From Colocasia esculenta (lineage: Eukaryota; Streptophyta; Magnoliopsida; Alismatales; Araceae): a stretch of DNA of 64,000 nt. Below are positions 37,101-49,625 of the stretch, piece after piece. Under the pieces are notes generated by a model. That model ran no database searches, was not told the DNA's origin, and saw only the letters and a list, made by a program, of their open reading frames with translations. Position numbers and translations under genes: made by a program. The stretch spans positions 682,001 through 746,000 of the forward strand of contig CM024753.1 in NCBI GenBank assembly GCA_014218235.1, written 5' to 3'. Numbering within the stretch: position 1 is the first letter of the stretch; each line of letters starts with the position of its first letter.

Positions 37101-40100
37101 GGTGAGATCATCAGCGTGAATCGCAATATCAGAGTGCGAAACGAAGGTTTTTGACCCTGAAACGACGTCTTATCGCTTGAGGAAATAAGTGGGCGTCGAG
37201 CATTTCTGAGTGCCGATTCCGAATTGCGGTCTTATAAGCGATTTCGATAACCGAGCAAAATGTTATGCTAGTTTGAGCGAAGGGGTGTCCGTATGGATCG
37301 CATTGGCAGCCTGCGACCGCGCTCCCGGAGAGGAATTTGGGCGCCGACTGGAAATCTCCGAATGCGAACATTTACCGACCGGGTCGAAGTGCCGATTATG
37401 AATTAGGGCCGCGCGGGCAGTTCCAACACCCAGGCGAATAAATATTCGCGTCCGACCGGAGGGTACGGCAGTCGGTGTACTAGTACACACGCTCCGGGGG
37501 GGAATTTTGGCCCCGGAACAGAATTCCGCGAAACCAGCGCGTTGTCGACCGTCTCGGAGTGCCGATTCCGAATTGTGGTCACATAAGCGATTCCGATGCC
37601 CGTCGGAAAGTTATGCCCAATTGTTTCGCTGAAGGGGTGGGAATAAACCGGAGGGGGTGACTATATCGGCGATGTTCGGCACCCCCATATCCACGACTGG
37701 GGAGGAGATCTCGCGTCGAGTTAAACACGACTTCCGATCGCTATGACTGGGCGGCTCCGCGTGTGGGCTCCGCCAGTGATTTGCGTAATCGAGGGAGTCT
37801 CTACTACCAAAAAACCTTGGAATAGGGGAGATCGTCAACTAGAATCGCAATTTCAGAGTGCGAAACGAAGGTTTTTCGACCTCGAAACGACGTATTATCG
37901 CATGAGGTAATTAGCGGTCGTGCGCCTCTGAGTGCCGATTCCGAATTGGGGGCTTATACGAGATTCCGATAACCGAGCGAAAAGTTATGCCCGTTTGAGC
38001 GAAGGGGTGTCCGTATGCGATCGCATCGGCAGCCTGCGACCGCGCTCCCAGAGAGGAATTTGGGCGCCGGACCGGAAATCTCCGAATGCGACCATTTACC
38101 GACCGGGTCGAAGTGCCGATTCTGAATTGGGGCCTCGCTGGCATTTCGACCCCTGGGCGAATAAATATCCGCATCCGACTAGAGGGTACGGCAGTCGGTG
38201 TACTAGTACACACGCTCCAGGGGAAAATTTTGGCCCCGAAACGGAATTCCGCAAAACCAGCGCGCTGTCGACCGTCTCGGAGTGCCGATTCCGAATTGTG
38301 GTCACATAAGCGATTCCGATGCCCGTGCGGAAAGTTATGCCCAATTCTTTCGCTGAAGGGGTGGGAATAAACCGGAGGGGGTGACTATATCGGTGATGTT
38401 CGGGCACCCATATCCACGACTTGGGGAGGAGATCTCGCGTCGAGTTAAACACGACTTCCGATCACTGTGACTGGGCGGCTCCGCGTGTGGGCTCCGCCAG
38501 CGATTTGCGTAATCGAGGGAGTCTCTACTACCAAAAAACCTTGGAATAGGGGAGATCGTCGGCTAGAATCGCAATTTCAGAGTGCGAAACGAAGGTTTTT
38601 CGACCTCGAAATGGCGTCTTATCACTTGAGGCAATAAGAGGTCGAGCGCCTCTGAGTGCCGATTCCGAATTGGTGTCTTATAAGCGATTCCGATAACCGA
38701 GCGAAAAATTATGCCCGTTTGAGCGAAGGGGTGTCCGTATGCGATCGCATCAGCAGCCTGCGACCGCGCTCCCGGAGAGGAATTTGGGCGCCGGACTGGA
38801 AATCTCCGAATGCGACCATTTACCGAACGGGTCGAAGTGCCGATTCTGAATTGGGGCCTCGCGGGCAGTTCCGACCCCAGGGCGAATAAATATCCGCGTC
38901 CGACCGGAGGATATGGCAGTCGGTGTATTTGTACACACGCTCCGGGGGGGGGGGGGGAATTTTGGCCCCGGAACGGAATTCCGTGAAACCAGCGCGCTGT
39001 CGACCGTCTCGGAGTGCCAATTCCGAATTGTGGTCACATAGCGATTCCGATGCCCGTGCGGAAATTTATGCCCTTTCTTTCGCTGAAGGTGTGGGAATAA
39101 ACCGAGGGGGTGACTATATCGCGATGATCGGGCACCCATATCCACGACCTGGGGAGGAGATCTCACGTCGAGTTGAACACAACATCCGATCGCTGTCACT
39201 AGGCGGCTCTGCGTGTGGGCTCTGCCAGCGATTCTCGTAATCGAGGGAGTCGCTACTGCAAAAAAACCTTGGAATAGGGGAGATCATCGGCTTGAATCAC
39301 AATTTTGGAGTGCGAAACGAAGGTCTTATAAGCGATTTCGATAACCGAGAGAAAAGTTATGCTCGTTTGATCGAAGGGGTGTCCGTATGCGATCGCATAG
39401 GCAGCATGCGACCGCGCTCCCGGAGAGGAATTTGGGCGCCGACCGGAAATCTCCGAATGCGACCATTTACCGAACGGGTCGAAGTGCCGATTCTGAATTG
39501 GGGCCTCGCGGGCAGTTCCGACCCCCTGGCGAATAAATATTCACGTCCGACCGAAGGGTGCGGCAGTCGGTGGATTAGTACACACGCTCCGGGCACCCAT
39601 ATCCATGACCTGGGGAGGAGATCTCGCATCGATTTGAACACGACTTTCGATCGCTGTGACTGGGCGGCTCCGTGTGTGGGCTCCGCCAACGATTCGCGTA
39701 ATCGATGGAGTCGCTACTGCCAAAAACCATGGAATAGGGGAGATCGTCGTCTTGAATCGCAAATTCAGAGTGTGATATGAAGGTTTTTCGACCCCGAAAC
39801 GATGTCTTATCATCTGAGGCAATAAGGGGCATCGAGCGCCTCTGAGTGCCGATTCCGAATTGGGGTCTTATAAGCGATTTCGATAACCGAGCGAAAAGTT
39901 ATGCCCGTTTGATCGAAGGGGTGTCCGTATGCGATCGCATCGGCTGCCTGTGACCGCGCTCCCGGAGAGGAATTTGGGCGCCGGACCGGAAATCTCCGAA
40001 TGTGACCATTTACCGACCGGGTCGAAGTGCCGTTTCTGAATTGGGGCCTCGCGGGCAGTTCCGACCCCCGGGCGAATAAAAATCCGCATCCGACCAGAGG

Positions 40101-43100
40101 GTACGACAGTCGTTGTTTTAGTACACATGCTCTGGGGGGGAATTTTGTCCCCGAAATGGAATTTCGCTAAACCAGCGCGCTGTCGACCGTCTCGGAGTGC
40201 CGATTCCGAATTGTGGTCACATAAGCGATTCTGATACCCGTGCGGAAAGTTAGACCCAATTCTGTCGCTAAAGGGGTGGGAATAAACCGGAGGGGGTGAC
40301 TATATCAGCGATGTTCGGGCACTCATATCCACGACCTGGGGAGGAGATCTCGCGTCGAGTTAAACACAACTTCCGATCGCTGTGACTGGGCGGCTCCGCG
40401 TGTGGGCTCCGCCAGCGATTCACGTAATCGAGGGAGTCGCTACTACCAAAAAACCTTGGAATAGGGGAGATCGTCGGCTAGAATCGCAATTTCGGAGTGC
40501 GAAACGAAGGTTTTTTGACCTCGAAACGACGTCTTATCGCCTGAGATAATAAGTGGGCGTCGAGCGCCTCTGAGTGCCGATTCCGAATTAGGGTCTTATA
40601 AGCGATTCCGATAACCGAGCAAAAAGTTATGCCCATTTGAGCGAAGGGGTGTCCGTATGTGATCGCATCGGCAGCCTGCGACCGCGCTCCCAGAGAGGAA
40701 TTTGGGCGCCGGACCGGAAATCTCCGAATGTGACCATTTACAGACCGGGTTGAAGTGCCGATTCTGAATTGAGGCCTCGCGGGCAGTTCCGACCCCCAGG
40801 CGAATAAATATCCGCGTCCGACCGGAGGATAGGGCAGTCGGTGTATTAATACACACGCTCCGGGGGGAATTTTTGCCCGAACGGAATTCTGCAAAACCAG
40901 CGCGTTGTCGACCGTCTCGGAGTGCCGATTCCGATTGTGGTCACATAAGTGATTCCGATGCCTGTGCGGAAAGTTATGCCCAATTCTTTTGCTGAAGGGG
41001 TGGGAATAAACCGGAGGGGGTGACTATATCGGCGATGTTCGGACACCCATATCCACGACCTGGGGAGGAGATCTCGCGTCAAGTTGAACACGACATCCGA
41101 TCGCTGTCACTGGGCGACTCTGCGTGTGGGCTCCGCCAGTGATTCACGTAATCGAGGGAGTCGCTACTGCCAAAAAACCTTGGACTAGGGGAGATCGTCG
41201 GCATGAATCACAATTTCAGAGTGCGAAACGAAGGTTTTTCGACCCCGAAATGACGTCTTGTTGTCTGAGGCAATAAGGGGACATCGAGCGCCACTGAGTG
41301 CCGATTTCGAATTGGGGTCTTATAAGCGATTCCGATAACCAAGCGAAAAGTTATGCCCGTTTGATCGAAGGGGTGTCCATATGCGATCGCACCGGCAGCT
41401 TGCGACCGCGCTCCCGGAGAGGAATTTGGGTGCCGGACCGAAAATCTCGGAATGCGACCATTTATTGACCGGGTCGAAGTGCCGATTCTAAATTGGGGCC
41501 TCGCGTGCAGTTCCGACCCTCGGGCCAATAAATATTCGTATCCGACCGGAGGGAACGACAGTCGTTGTATTAGTACACACGCTCTAGGGGGGGTTTTGGC
41601 CCCAGAACGGAATTCTGCGAAACCAGCGCGCTGTCGACCGTCTCGGAGTGCCGATTCCGAATTGTGGTCACATAAGCGATTCCGATGTCCGTGCGGAAAG
41701 TTATACCCAATTCTTTCGCTGAAGGGGTGGGAATAAACCAGAGGGGGTGACTATATCGGCGATGTTCGGGCACCCATATCCACGACCTGGGGAGGATATC
41801 TCGCGTCGAGTTGAACACGACTTCCGATCGCTGTGACTGGGCGGCTCCGTGTGTGGGCTCCGCCAGCGATTCGCGTAATCGAGGGTGTCGCTACTGCCAA
41901 AAAACCTTGGAATAGGGGAGATTGTCGGCTTGAATCACAATTTCGGAGTGCGAAACGAAGGTTTTTCGACTCCAAAACGACGACTTATCGTCTGAGGCAA
42001 TAATGGGACATCGAGCGCCACTGAGTGCCGATTCTGAATTGGGGTCTTATAAGCGATTCCGATAACCGAGCGAAAAGTTATGCTCGTTTGATCAATGGGG
42101 TGTCCGTATGCGATCGCATCGGCAGCCTGCGACTGCGCTCCCGAGAGGAATTTGGGCGCCGGACTGAAAATCTCCGAATGCGACCATTTACCGACCGGGT
42201 CGTAGTGCCGATTCTGAATTGGGGCCTCGCAGGCAGTTCCGACCCCCTGGCGAATAAATATTCACGTCCGACCGAAGGGTGTGGCAGTCGGTGTATTAGT
42301 ACACACGCTCCGGGAGGGAATTTTGGCCCTGGAACGGAATTTCGCGAAACCTGCGCGCTGTCGACTGTCTCGGGGTGCCGATTCCGAATTGTGGTCACAT
42401 AAGGGATTCCGATGCCCGTGCGGAAAGTTATGCCCAATTCTTTCGTTGAAGGGGTGGGAATAAACCGGAGGGGGTGACTATAACGGCGATGTTCGGACAC
42501 CCATATCCACGACCTGGGGAGGAGATCTCGCGTCGAGTTGAATACGACTTCCGATCGCTGTGACTGGGCGGCTCCGCATGTGGGCTCCGCCAGCGATTCG
42601 CGTAATTGAGGGAGTCGCTACTACCAAAAAACCTTGGAATAGGAGATCGTCGGCTAGAATCACAATTTCAGAGTGCGAAACGAAGGTTTTTCGACCTCGA
42701 AACGACGTCTTCTCGCCTGAGGCAATAAGTGGGCGTCGACCGCCTCTGAGTGCCGATTCCGAATTGGTGTCTTATAAGCGATTCCGATAACCGAACGAAA
42801 AGTTATGCCTGTTTGAGCGAAGGGGTGTCCGTATGCGATCGCATCGGCAGCCTGCGACTGCGCTCCCCGAGAGGAATTTGGGCGCCGGATCGGAAATCTC
42901 CGAATGCGACCATTTACCGACCGGGTCGAAGTGCCGATTCTGAATTGGGGCCTCGCGGGCAGTTTCGACCCCCGGGCGAATAAATATCCGCGTCCGACTG
43001 GAGGGTACGGCAGTCGGTGTATTAGTACACACGCTCCGGGGGGTAGTTTTGGCCCCGGAACAGAATTCTGCAAACCAGCGCGCTGTCGACCATCTTGGAG

Positions 43101-43875
43101 TGTCGATTCCGAATTGTGGTCACATAAGGGATTCCGATGCCGTGCTGAATGTTATGCCCAATTCTTTCGCTGAAGGGTCGGAATAAACCGGAGGGGGTGA
43201 CTATATCGGCGATGTTCGGGCACCCATATCCACGACCTGGGGAGGAGATCTCGCGTCGAGTTGAACATGACATCCGATCGCTATCACTGGGCAGCTCTGC
43301 GTGTGGGCTCCACCAACGATTCGCGTAATCGAGGGAGTCGCTACTACTGCCAAAAAACCTTAGAATAGGGGAGATCGTCGGCTTGAATCGCAATTTCAGA
43401 GTGCGAAACGAAGGTTTTTCGACCCCGAAACGACCTCTTATCATCTAAGACAATAAGTGGGCATCGAGCGCCACTGAGTGCCGATTCCGAATTGGGGTCT
43501 TATAAGCGATTCCGATAACCGAGCGAAAAGTTATGCCCGTTTGATCGAAGGGGTGTCCGTATGCGATCGCATCGGCAGCCTGCGACCGCGCTCCCGGAGA
43601 GGAATTTGGGCGCCGGACCGGAAATCTCCGAAGCGACCATTTACGACGGGTCGAATTGCCGATTCTGAATTGGGGCCTCGTGGGCAGTTCCAACCCCCCG
43701 GGGCGAATAATATTCGTATCCGACCGGAGGGTACGGCAGTCGTGTATTAGTACCCCCGCTCTGGGGGGAAATTTTGGCCCCGGAACGGAATTCCGCGAAA
43801 CCAGCGCACTGGCGACCGTCTCGGAGTGCCGATTCCCAATTGTGGTCACATAAGCGATTCCGATGCCCGTGCGGA
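10165..43875. repeat. 727-bp satellite array, main segment (about 46 monomers)
   Basis: I traced the marker TTCCGATGCCCGTGCGG and variants at about 51 places between 5821 and 43858, 47 of them here. Typical spacing is 715-730 bp. A monomer has four subunits anchored by GTGCCGATTC-type starts. In the copy at 6521-7247 these are 191, 186, 181 and 169 bp long. All monomers are in the same orientation. Many differences are C/T or G/A at CpG sites. Two 12-bp perfect palindromes, ATGCGATCGCAT and TGTACTAGTACA, recur in most copies. Shortened monomers occur near 18640, 24676, 39314 and 39592. The array ends at about 43875 part-way through a subunit. It has no gene. Confidence 0.97.
34078..35510. repeat. 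Adjacent, nearly identical satellite monomers
   Basis: The monomers beginning near 34078 and 34801 share private variants: CTCATATCCACGACCTAGGG, GTGACTGGCGG and GGGCCTTGCCAACGG. They differ by only scattered single-base changes over about 720 bp. This is far closer than most neighbours and marks a recent single-unit duplication. Confidence 0.85.
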
Positions 43876-45140
43876 GGAGATTACCGTTGTGTTTGGAAAT
43901 GTGTGTAATGATGCTGGGTCATCAATGTACGCTTTGAGAATACTGCTCTCGTGTTGAGCGTGTGGCTCACATGGTAAAGTGTGTGAGTAGCTTAGAGATT
44001 CACTTGTGGTTTTCATGACGTGCGTGTGTTTCTGTGTGCGTGGCAAGTAGTGTTACGCCTTCCGTGGTTACCTCTTCAGTTGGGAGCCTCAGGTTCCGAG
44101 GTGAGCCAGGCACGTGGGTGTGCTCGGGGTTTGTCCCGGTACAGTGGTACCATCAGGGTCTTGCCGTCTTCCTGGACACCTTCACTCCTGAGGAGAGTTG
44201 TCGTCCGGCTGAGGGAAAGACGACAGGGGACAGTGGCTTTTGAGTTTGTTGTTTAGTCACTTGTAGCGCGCTCGTAGTTTGGGGATCGGACACCAGTAGA
44301 CGTACTGGACCCCAGCTAGTCCTGTTTCAGTGCCTCACTTTAGGGAACTTAGGCCAGAATCCCTAAAGAGCCAGGCATGGCCTACGGGGTGTGTGACCGT
44401 AGGTGTGGTGGTTTAGTTGGTCTCCACAGTTCTTGTTGTTTTAGTGGAGCAGCAGCTGTACCTTTCGTCCGTGGCTATGAGACTGAGAGGTAGACCGGTG
44501 TGCTTGTCCGGGTTAGTTGCTGGTGTCGCGAGCCAGGCTACGTGGCCGAGTTTGGAGTTTACCTACTTTAGCTCGTACACCTGCTTGGGTTTCCGTTTAT
44601 TTATTATAACTGTTTTGTTGAGATTGGCTAGCGGTAAGTACCTTTACAGTTTTAATAACCTATTTAAATGGCTTATATATAATATATATTGCTAGGTAGC
44701 TCTTCTTTAATTCTTTGTGTGTTGGTTTGCTCGGTTTCTGGGGAGTGTCCCTACTGAGCAGTGACTTGTGAGGCCACCCCCTACCCTACCCTTTTCAGGT
44801 GAGGGAGCAGGAGATTTCTCGTCCTTCTTCTAGTTCTGAGCCGCACCATAGCGGAGCAGGGTCTGCGCCACCTCCAGCAGTGTAAATTTCCTGGCTTGTA
44901 CGCCTCGCGGTATGCCCCAGGTTTCCTTTGTACTAGTTTGGTTCTAGTCGAGAAACTGGCTATGTAATCTCTGTAATTATTTGTGGAATGAAATGTTTAC
45001 TTCTGTTCTGCTGTTTCTTTATATTCTACGGACGTTTGTGAATGGTATCCCTTGCGAGGCTTCGGCCCGATCGCGGGAGACGGAGCCGTGTCAAGCTCGT
45101 TATCAGGTTAACGGGTTTGAACGGTGTGGTCCGTCACAGA
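43876..45140 (+). mobile_element. Probable Ty3/gypsy (chromovirus-like) LTR remnant
   Basis: The sequence changes abruptly from satellite to TG-rich DNA. Near the right end TGTGGAATGAAATGTTTAC, TTCTGCTGTTTCTTTATATT and GCGAGGCTTCGGCCCGATCG, then GTTAACGGG and CCGTCACA at about 45138, resemble the R/U5 end of plant chromovirus LTRs as I remember them. No matching second LTR is seen. A short frame ending SSSSEPHHSGAGSAPPPAV with a stop at about 44885 may be the end of a coding exon instead. The boundaries are uncertain. Confidence 0.4.
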
Positions 45141-45475
45141 GCGGGAGGCGAGAGATTGCGAGAGGGAGGCAGACCGAGCCCGAGCTGATATCGCGAAGAA
45201 CTATGAGATCTTGAAGGATCGGGTGCTGAAGAAGCGCCGGGAGTAGCAGCGGGCGGCCCAGCAGGAGGCACCAGGGAGGACAGGATCCGCCTTCGCCTCC
45301 CTAGACGACATCGTGTCCCTAGGGGAGCCCTCCGTGGTACGAGGAGGATTACTGCATCCCGAGGCTTCGACGGCATCGAGACACCTCCTCTCCCAGCCGG
45401 CGGGGAGAGAGGAGGAGGAGGTGAGTAGCTCGCGTAGGCAGAGGCCTAGAGAGGGAGAGAGGAGAGAGGAGTGAC
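45141..45475 (+). pseudogene. Charged coding remnant, unrecognised
   Basis: A plus-strand frame reads ADIAKNYEILKDRVLKKRRE, stop, QRAAQQEAPGRTGSAFASLD and then an acidic tail GREEEEVSSS. Its composition is coding-like: charged and helix-forming. An in-frame TAG near 45244 breaks it. It directly follows the putative LTR end and may be the start of an element's internal region. I recognise no family. Confidence 0.3.
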
Positions 45476-46429
45476 TTGTACCACCAGGGGTATGCCCCTG
45501 CCATGATATGTACAGGAACTTCATCTCATAGTGGAATTTTGTGGACTTTGTCATTTGTGTACTTAACTGGTTTGCTTGTGTTCTTGATTCCTGCATCAAC
45601 AACACTTAGAGAAAAGGATTAGTGTAGATCTATCTTTAGCCCCTTGCCTAAAAGATGCACATTTTTGAGTTTGGTCAAGGGGCTAATTTCTCATCAAAGA
45701 TAAAAGATAAAAAGAACCGAAGGGAAATATGCACATGCTTTTGTTGTTTTTTTGCATTTCTTGATTTTTTGGTTGTTTTTATTTGGATAAGGAAATAAGG
45801 AGAATGTTATTTAATATATATACATGTTACTACTAATTTTTTGGGTTTTCTGAATTTTCTGATCTTTTTTTTTGGCCTTTTTTTAAAATAAGTAAAAATA
45901 AGAGTAAAAATATGCACATGGTGAAAATATATAAATCGAGAGACTCTTTTTTTTTTTTCTTTGACTCTAAAATATATATTCATCACATGTCAAAGTATAG
46001 GGTCTATGTGATCTACTTAGCCACAGAGGTCATGAATAAGGAGGATCATGCATGAATTCCTTGATGTTGAAATTGCCCCTAACCTTCTGATGTTTTCCAC
46101 CACGGAAGGTCTTATATAGTCAAATTTGCCCCTAGAGGGAGGAATTTGAAAGAAATAAGTAGGAAGCCATGCAAGGATTTGGTTCAGACTACTTTCTGTT
46201 TCCAACCAACACTCATACTAAAGACTTGGTCAATAATTATTTCTAGGGAATTTCTTCATTTGATTTCAGGGGTGGAGGCATGCACTTTTTACTACCTCCT
46301 AAATTGGTCAGCCTTTTCCTGGGTACGTACTTTTTGCTATCCTTTTTTGACTTTTTGGCTTTTCTTTTCCCTTTAGGTTTGATTTGATTCTGCCCCTTTG
46401 CTTTCTTGATTGCCCCTGTTATGGTAACC
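45476..46429. other. AT-rich DNA, no gene seen
   Basis: T-rich tracts and short low-complexity runs. The stretches near 46017-46140 may belong to the 3' end of the gypsy element that lies to the right on the minus strand, but no LTR pair could be found. Confidence 0.4.
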
Positions 46430-46858
46430 TTGTCTTTAGATGGGAGTAGATGGTCCCCTACTCGTAGTTTGTTCTGCTTCCAGACGCGACCGAATGAGAG
46501 AAGAATAGGGGAAACATATTGACCGGATTAGACTATCCGAGTGTACTTGTGATTTTCCAACTAGAGGGCAATACCTTAACATCACGTGGTGCGAATAAAC
46601 CCACCTCACTAATGACCAAGTGAAAAAGTAGAGACTTAAACCCATGCCGTTAAAAGGTGATGAATAACGACTTGACAGACTGACTGACTAAGGATAGAAT
46701 TTCTTGAGGTAGACTGCGTTCACGGATATGACAACTCCACTCCTTCGGCATCTACAAACCTATAAGCATTCCCAGAATATACTTCTTTGACAACGAACGG
46801 ACCTTCCCAATTTTCTTGCAATTTGCTCTGGGACCTGGTGCCTTTATGATTTTGCGCT

Positions 46859-47760
46859 TTAGGACCATCTCACCCACTTCAAATTTTCTCTCAAGAACTC
46901 TTTTAGCGTAAAAAGTGCAATTCTCTGACGGTAAACTTGAGCATGGTCAGCCTCTATCATTCGCATTTCATCTAAGAGTTCGAGTTGTGCCAACAAGGCC
47001 TCCCGACGTTGATCGGGGTCAAGTTCGGCGTCCAATTGAACTCTAAGTGAAGGGACGAAGATCTCATATTGGAATATCGCATCCGATCCGTATGTCAAAG
47101 CATAGGGGGTTTGCCCCGTAGGAGTCGGACCGAGGTGCGATAAGCCCAAAGAGCTTCAACTAAGCGGTCTGGCCAGTCAGCATTATTGTGAGATTTGCAT
47201 GTTTTCTTTATAATTTTGATGAGGGTTTTATTAGTAGCTTCCACTTGTCCATTACCTTGTGGATAATATGGGGATGAATGATGCAAGTTAATGCCATATT
47301 TACCACATGTCGCGAAGCTCCTGTGAAGTGAATTGAGGTCCATTGTCGGTGACGATGTCCCGAGGCACGCCGAACCTTGCAAGGATGTTGTGCTTGATGA
47401 ATTTGACCACTGTTGAAGCTTTGACCTCAATGAATGCTTCTGCTTCAGCCCACTTTGTGAAGTATTCCGTGGCGGTCAGGATGAAGGACTTCTTACGGAT
47501 TTCTCCAGTTCTGTCCCGAGAGGACCGACCACGTCGAACCCACATGGCGAAAGGCCATGGAGCGATGAGAGGGTGAAGAGAAGAAGGAGGAGCATGAATT
47601 TTGTCACCGTGCAATTGGCATTTAACACAGTGACGGACAAAATGGCGACAGTCTTCTTCCATGGTAGGCCAATAATAGTGTTTTAGCAACTTTTGGGCAA
47701 TTGTTCTACCATTAACATGGCCACCACATTCACTAGAGTGAGCGGCTTCAACAAATTTTG
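46859..47760 (-). pseudogene. Integrase of the Tat-like element
   Basis: The zinc-binding HHCC part is seen as HYYWPTMEEDCRHFVRHCVKCQ near 47690-47620, preceded by an SSECGGHVNG-like stretch. The catalytic core shows the first Asp region around ATEYFTKWAEAEAF, the second at VTDNGPQFTSQELRDM (about 47350) and the Glu in YYPQGNGQVEATNK (about 47260). Then follow LVEALWAYRTSVR and TPYALTYGSDAIF, typical of Tat/Athila integrases. The frame shifts near 47530, 47310 and 47120. A basic tail continues to 46859. Integrase would insert element cDNA into chromosomes, but this copy cannot be functional. Confidence 0.85.
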
Positions 47761-48249
47761 AGACTCGAATTTATCGAGGCAACGAAGATAGACCCCACTG
47801 AGAGATTTCTTGTACAGAATGCCGCCTATGATCTTGTAATGCTTCGAGACGCGGCGAATGGCTCGTCTATCGGCAGAGGTGGCATAATCGGGGAAAGATC
47901 CATCTTTGAGAAAGTCTCGATGTCAAAGTACCAGGGATGGCCATCTTCGAGGTCGATTTCGGGTTCTTTCGAGAGCGCATGGACCGAGGGATGGAGAAGG
48001 AGATGTGAGTTGAGAAAACCAAGGATCTACATGGGAGGGATTCTCAACCTTTGGACAGAGACGGTCTCGGAAGATCTTCCCAAAGGAATAGGAATGGAAG
48101 AAGCTAGGGAAGCAAGCGAATCTGCTAGAATGTTCTGAGCCCTAGGTGTGTGCACTAGTGTGAGCTTCCTAAACGTCGGACTACTTTCCTACCAACTCTT
48201 GGTATGGTTTCAAACTTGGGGTCTGGGTCTGGTACTTGCTGAGGGATTG

Positions 48250-49010
48250 CCGGAGTATCAATTGCAAATCACCAATTATCCTTAATTACTTAACTCCAAG
48301 CAGCAACGCCATTTCAGCCCAACTAGAAGTGCCTCATACTCGGCCACATTATTCGTGGCTCGGAAGGTTAATTGGTAGGCGTGCGGAATGACTACCCCTT
48401 CCGGTGAGAGGAGGACTGCCCCTATTCCACACCCTTTGGTGAGGCCCCATCAAAGTAAAGCACCTAAGAAGGTTCACCATCAATAATGGCTCCTAACTCT
48501 TCATCGGGAAAGTTTCATCGACGGGAGAGCATGAAGGTAAGGGGTGGTGGGCCCAAATGCTCAGCTATAACATGCCCCTTGATGACTTTTGTTGATGTAG
48601 GTGATATCAAATTGATTAAGGAAGCTTTGCCACCTCATCAACTGATCAGTTGGACGGGCTTCTCAAGCAAGTACCGGATTGGGTTCATGCAGGCCAGAAG
48701 TTTCACCTCATGAGCAAGGAAATAGTGTTTCAACTTGTGGGAAACCCAACGACGGCCGCACACGTTCTTCCATAGCGGTGTACTTCTTTTCAGCTTCATT
48801 GAACAACTTGGATAAATAATACACCGCTCTCTCCTTCTTCTCGTCGTCATATTGGGCCAAAAACTGCTCCAGTTGAATCTTCAGTGGTTGACACATAGAG
48901 CAATAAAGGCCGACCCAGAACCGGAGGAGCGAGAACAGGGGGATTGAATAGATAACTCTTCAATTCATCAAAGGCCTTTTGACATTTATCGTTCAATCAA
49001 ACTTAGCCTC
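48250..49010 (-). pseudogene. Tandem RNase H domains of the Tat-like element
   Basis: The first domain is represented by AVYYLSKLFNEAEKKYTAME, then WVSHKLKHYFLAHEVKLL. The second, near 48430-48290, reads GAVLLSPEGVVIPHA and ATNNVAEYEALLVGLKW, the archaeal-type RNase H signature that Tat elements carry in addition to the usual one. Both have frame breaks. RNase H removes the RNA strand during reverse transcription. Confidence 0.75.
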
Positions 49011-49129
49011 TCTTAAGCATCTCATAGAAGGGCTTACAATGGATTGAATGCTGGGAGATAAATCTCCTAATGAACTGAAGTCTACCAATTAGCCCTCTGA
49101 CTTCTCAGATATTCCTAGGAGGAGGCATA

Positions 49130-49625
49130 TCGATTATTGCTTTGGCCTTGTTCGGATCGATCTCAATTCCCCGCTTGCTTACTATGAACCCCAACAATTT
49201 CCCCGAGAAACACCAAGACACACTTCTTGGGGTTCATTTTGAGCTTATGTTCTCTAGATCGGGGAGAATGCCCGGAGGACCTCATCATGGCCATGTCGAG
49301 TCTTTGATTTAACCAAGACATCGTCCACATAGACCTCCATGTGCACATGCATCATGTCATGAAAAATTGCCATCATAGCCCTTGATAAGTTGCTCCCACA
49401 TCTTCAATCCGAAGGGCATGACGACATAACATAAGTCCCCAAGGCATTGTAAAAGAGTTTTCCTGGTCTTCCTCCACCAGACGGATCTGGTTATACCCAG
49501 AGAAACCATCCATGAAGGCAACATCTCAAAGCGGCAGAGTTGTCCACTAGGACATCTATGTGTGGGAGAGGGAAATCGTCCTTTGGGCAACGAAGTTTGT
49601 GCAACCCCGCTACGTCAACTTCGTG
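49130..49625 (-). pseudogene. Reverse transcriptase of the Tat-like element
   Basis: Minus-strand frames give CPKDDFPLPHIDVLVDNSA at about 49590-49535, VMPFGL at about 49420, and YVDD encoded at 49332-49318 with VLVKS after it. KLKMNPKKCVL follows. These are the core motifs of the gypsy polymerase domain in the right order, with several frameshifts. The N-terminal part is cut off at 49625. Confidence 0.8.

Larger units (their letters stand above)
46430..49625 (-). mobile_element. Decayed Tat-lineage Ty3/gypsy pol region
   Basis: Minus-strand order is RT, RNase H, a second RNase H, then integrase. That order and the double RNase H are typical of the Tat lineage (known for the family). Every domain is broken by stops and frameshifts. 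No LTRs or primer site were found, and gag and protease are missing. The right edge at about 49625 is sharp, where plus-strand coding sequence of a different element starts. Confidence 0.8.

Noticed and set aside
5786..43875. Dozens of ORFs of 60-290 codons on both strands with repeated peptides such as GLAGSSDPRANKYPRPTGGYG and SWIWVPEHRRYSHPLRFIPT.
   Set aside because: They recur with the satellite period, occur in opposite strands at the same place, break at random indels between copies and have no consistent start. They are translations of a GC-rich satellite.
5786..43875. Possible CRISPR-like or rRNA spacer array.
   Set aside because: Units are long, contiguous and without unique spacers. 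The window is eukaryotic. No rRNA core sequence is seen at either edge of the array, so rDNA spacer repeats are unlikely, though not excluded for the parts outside the window.
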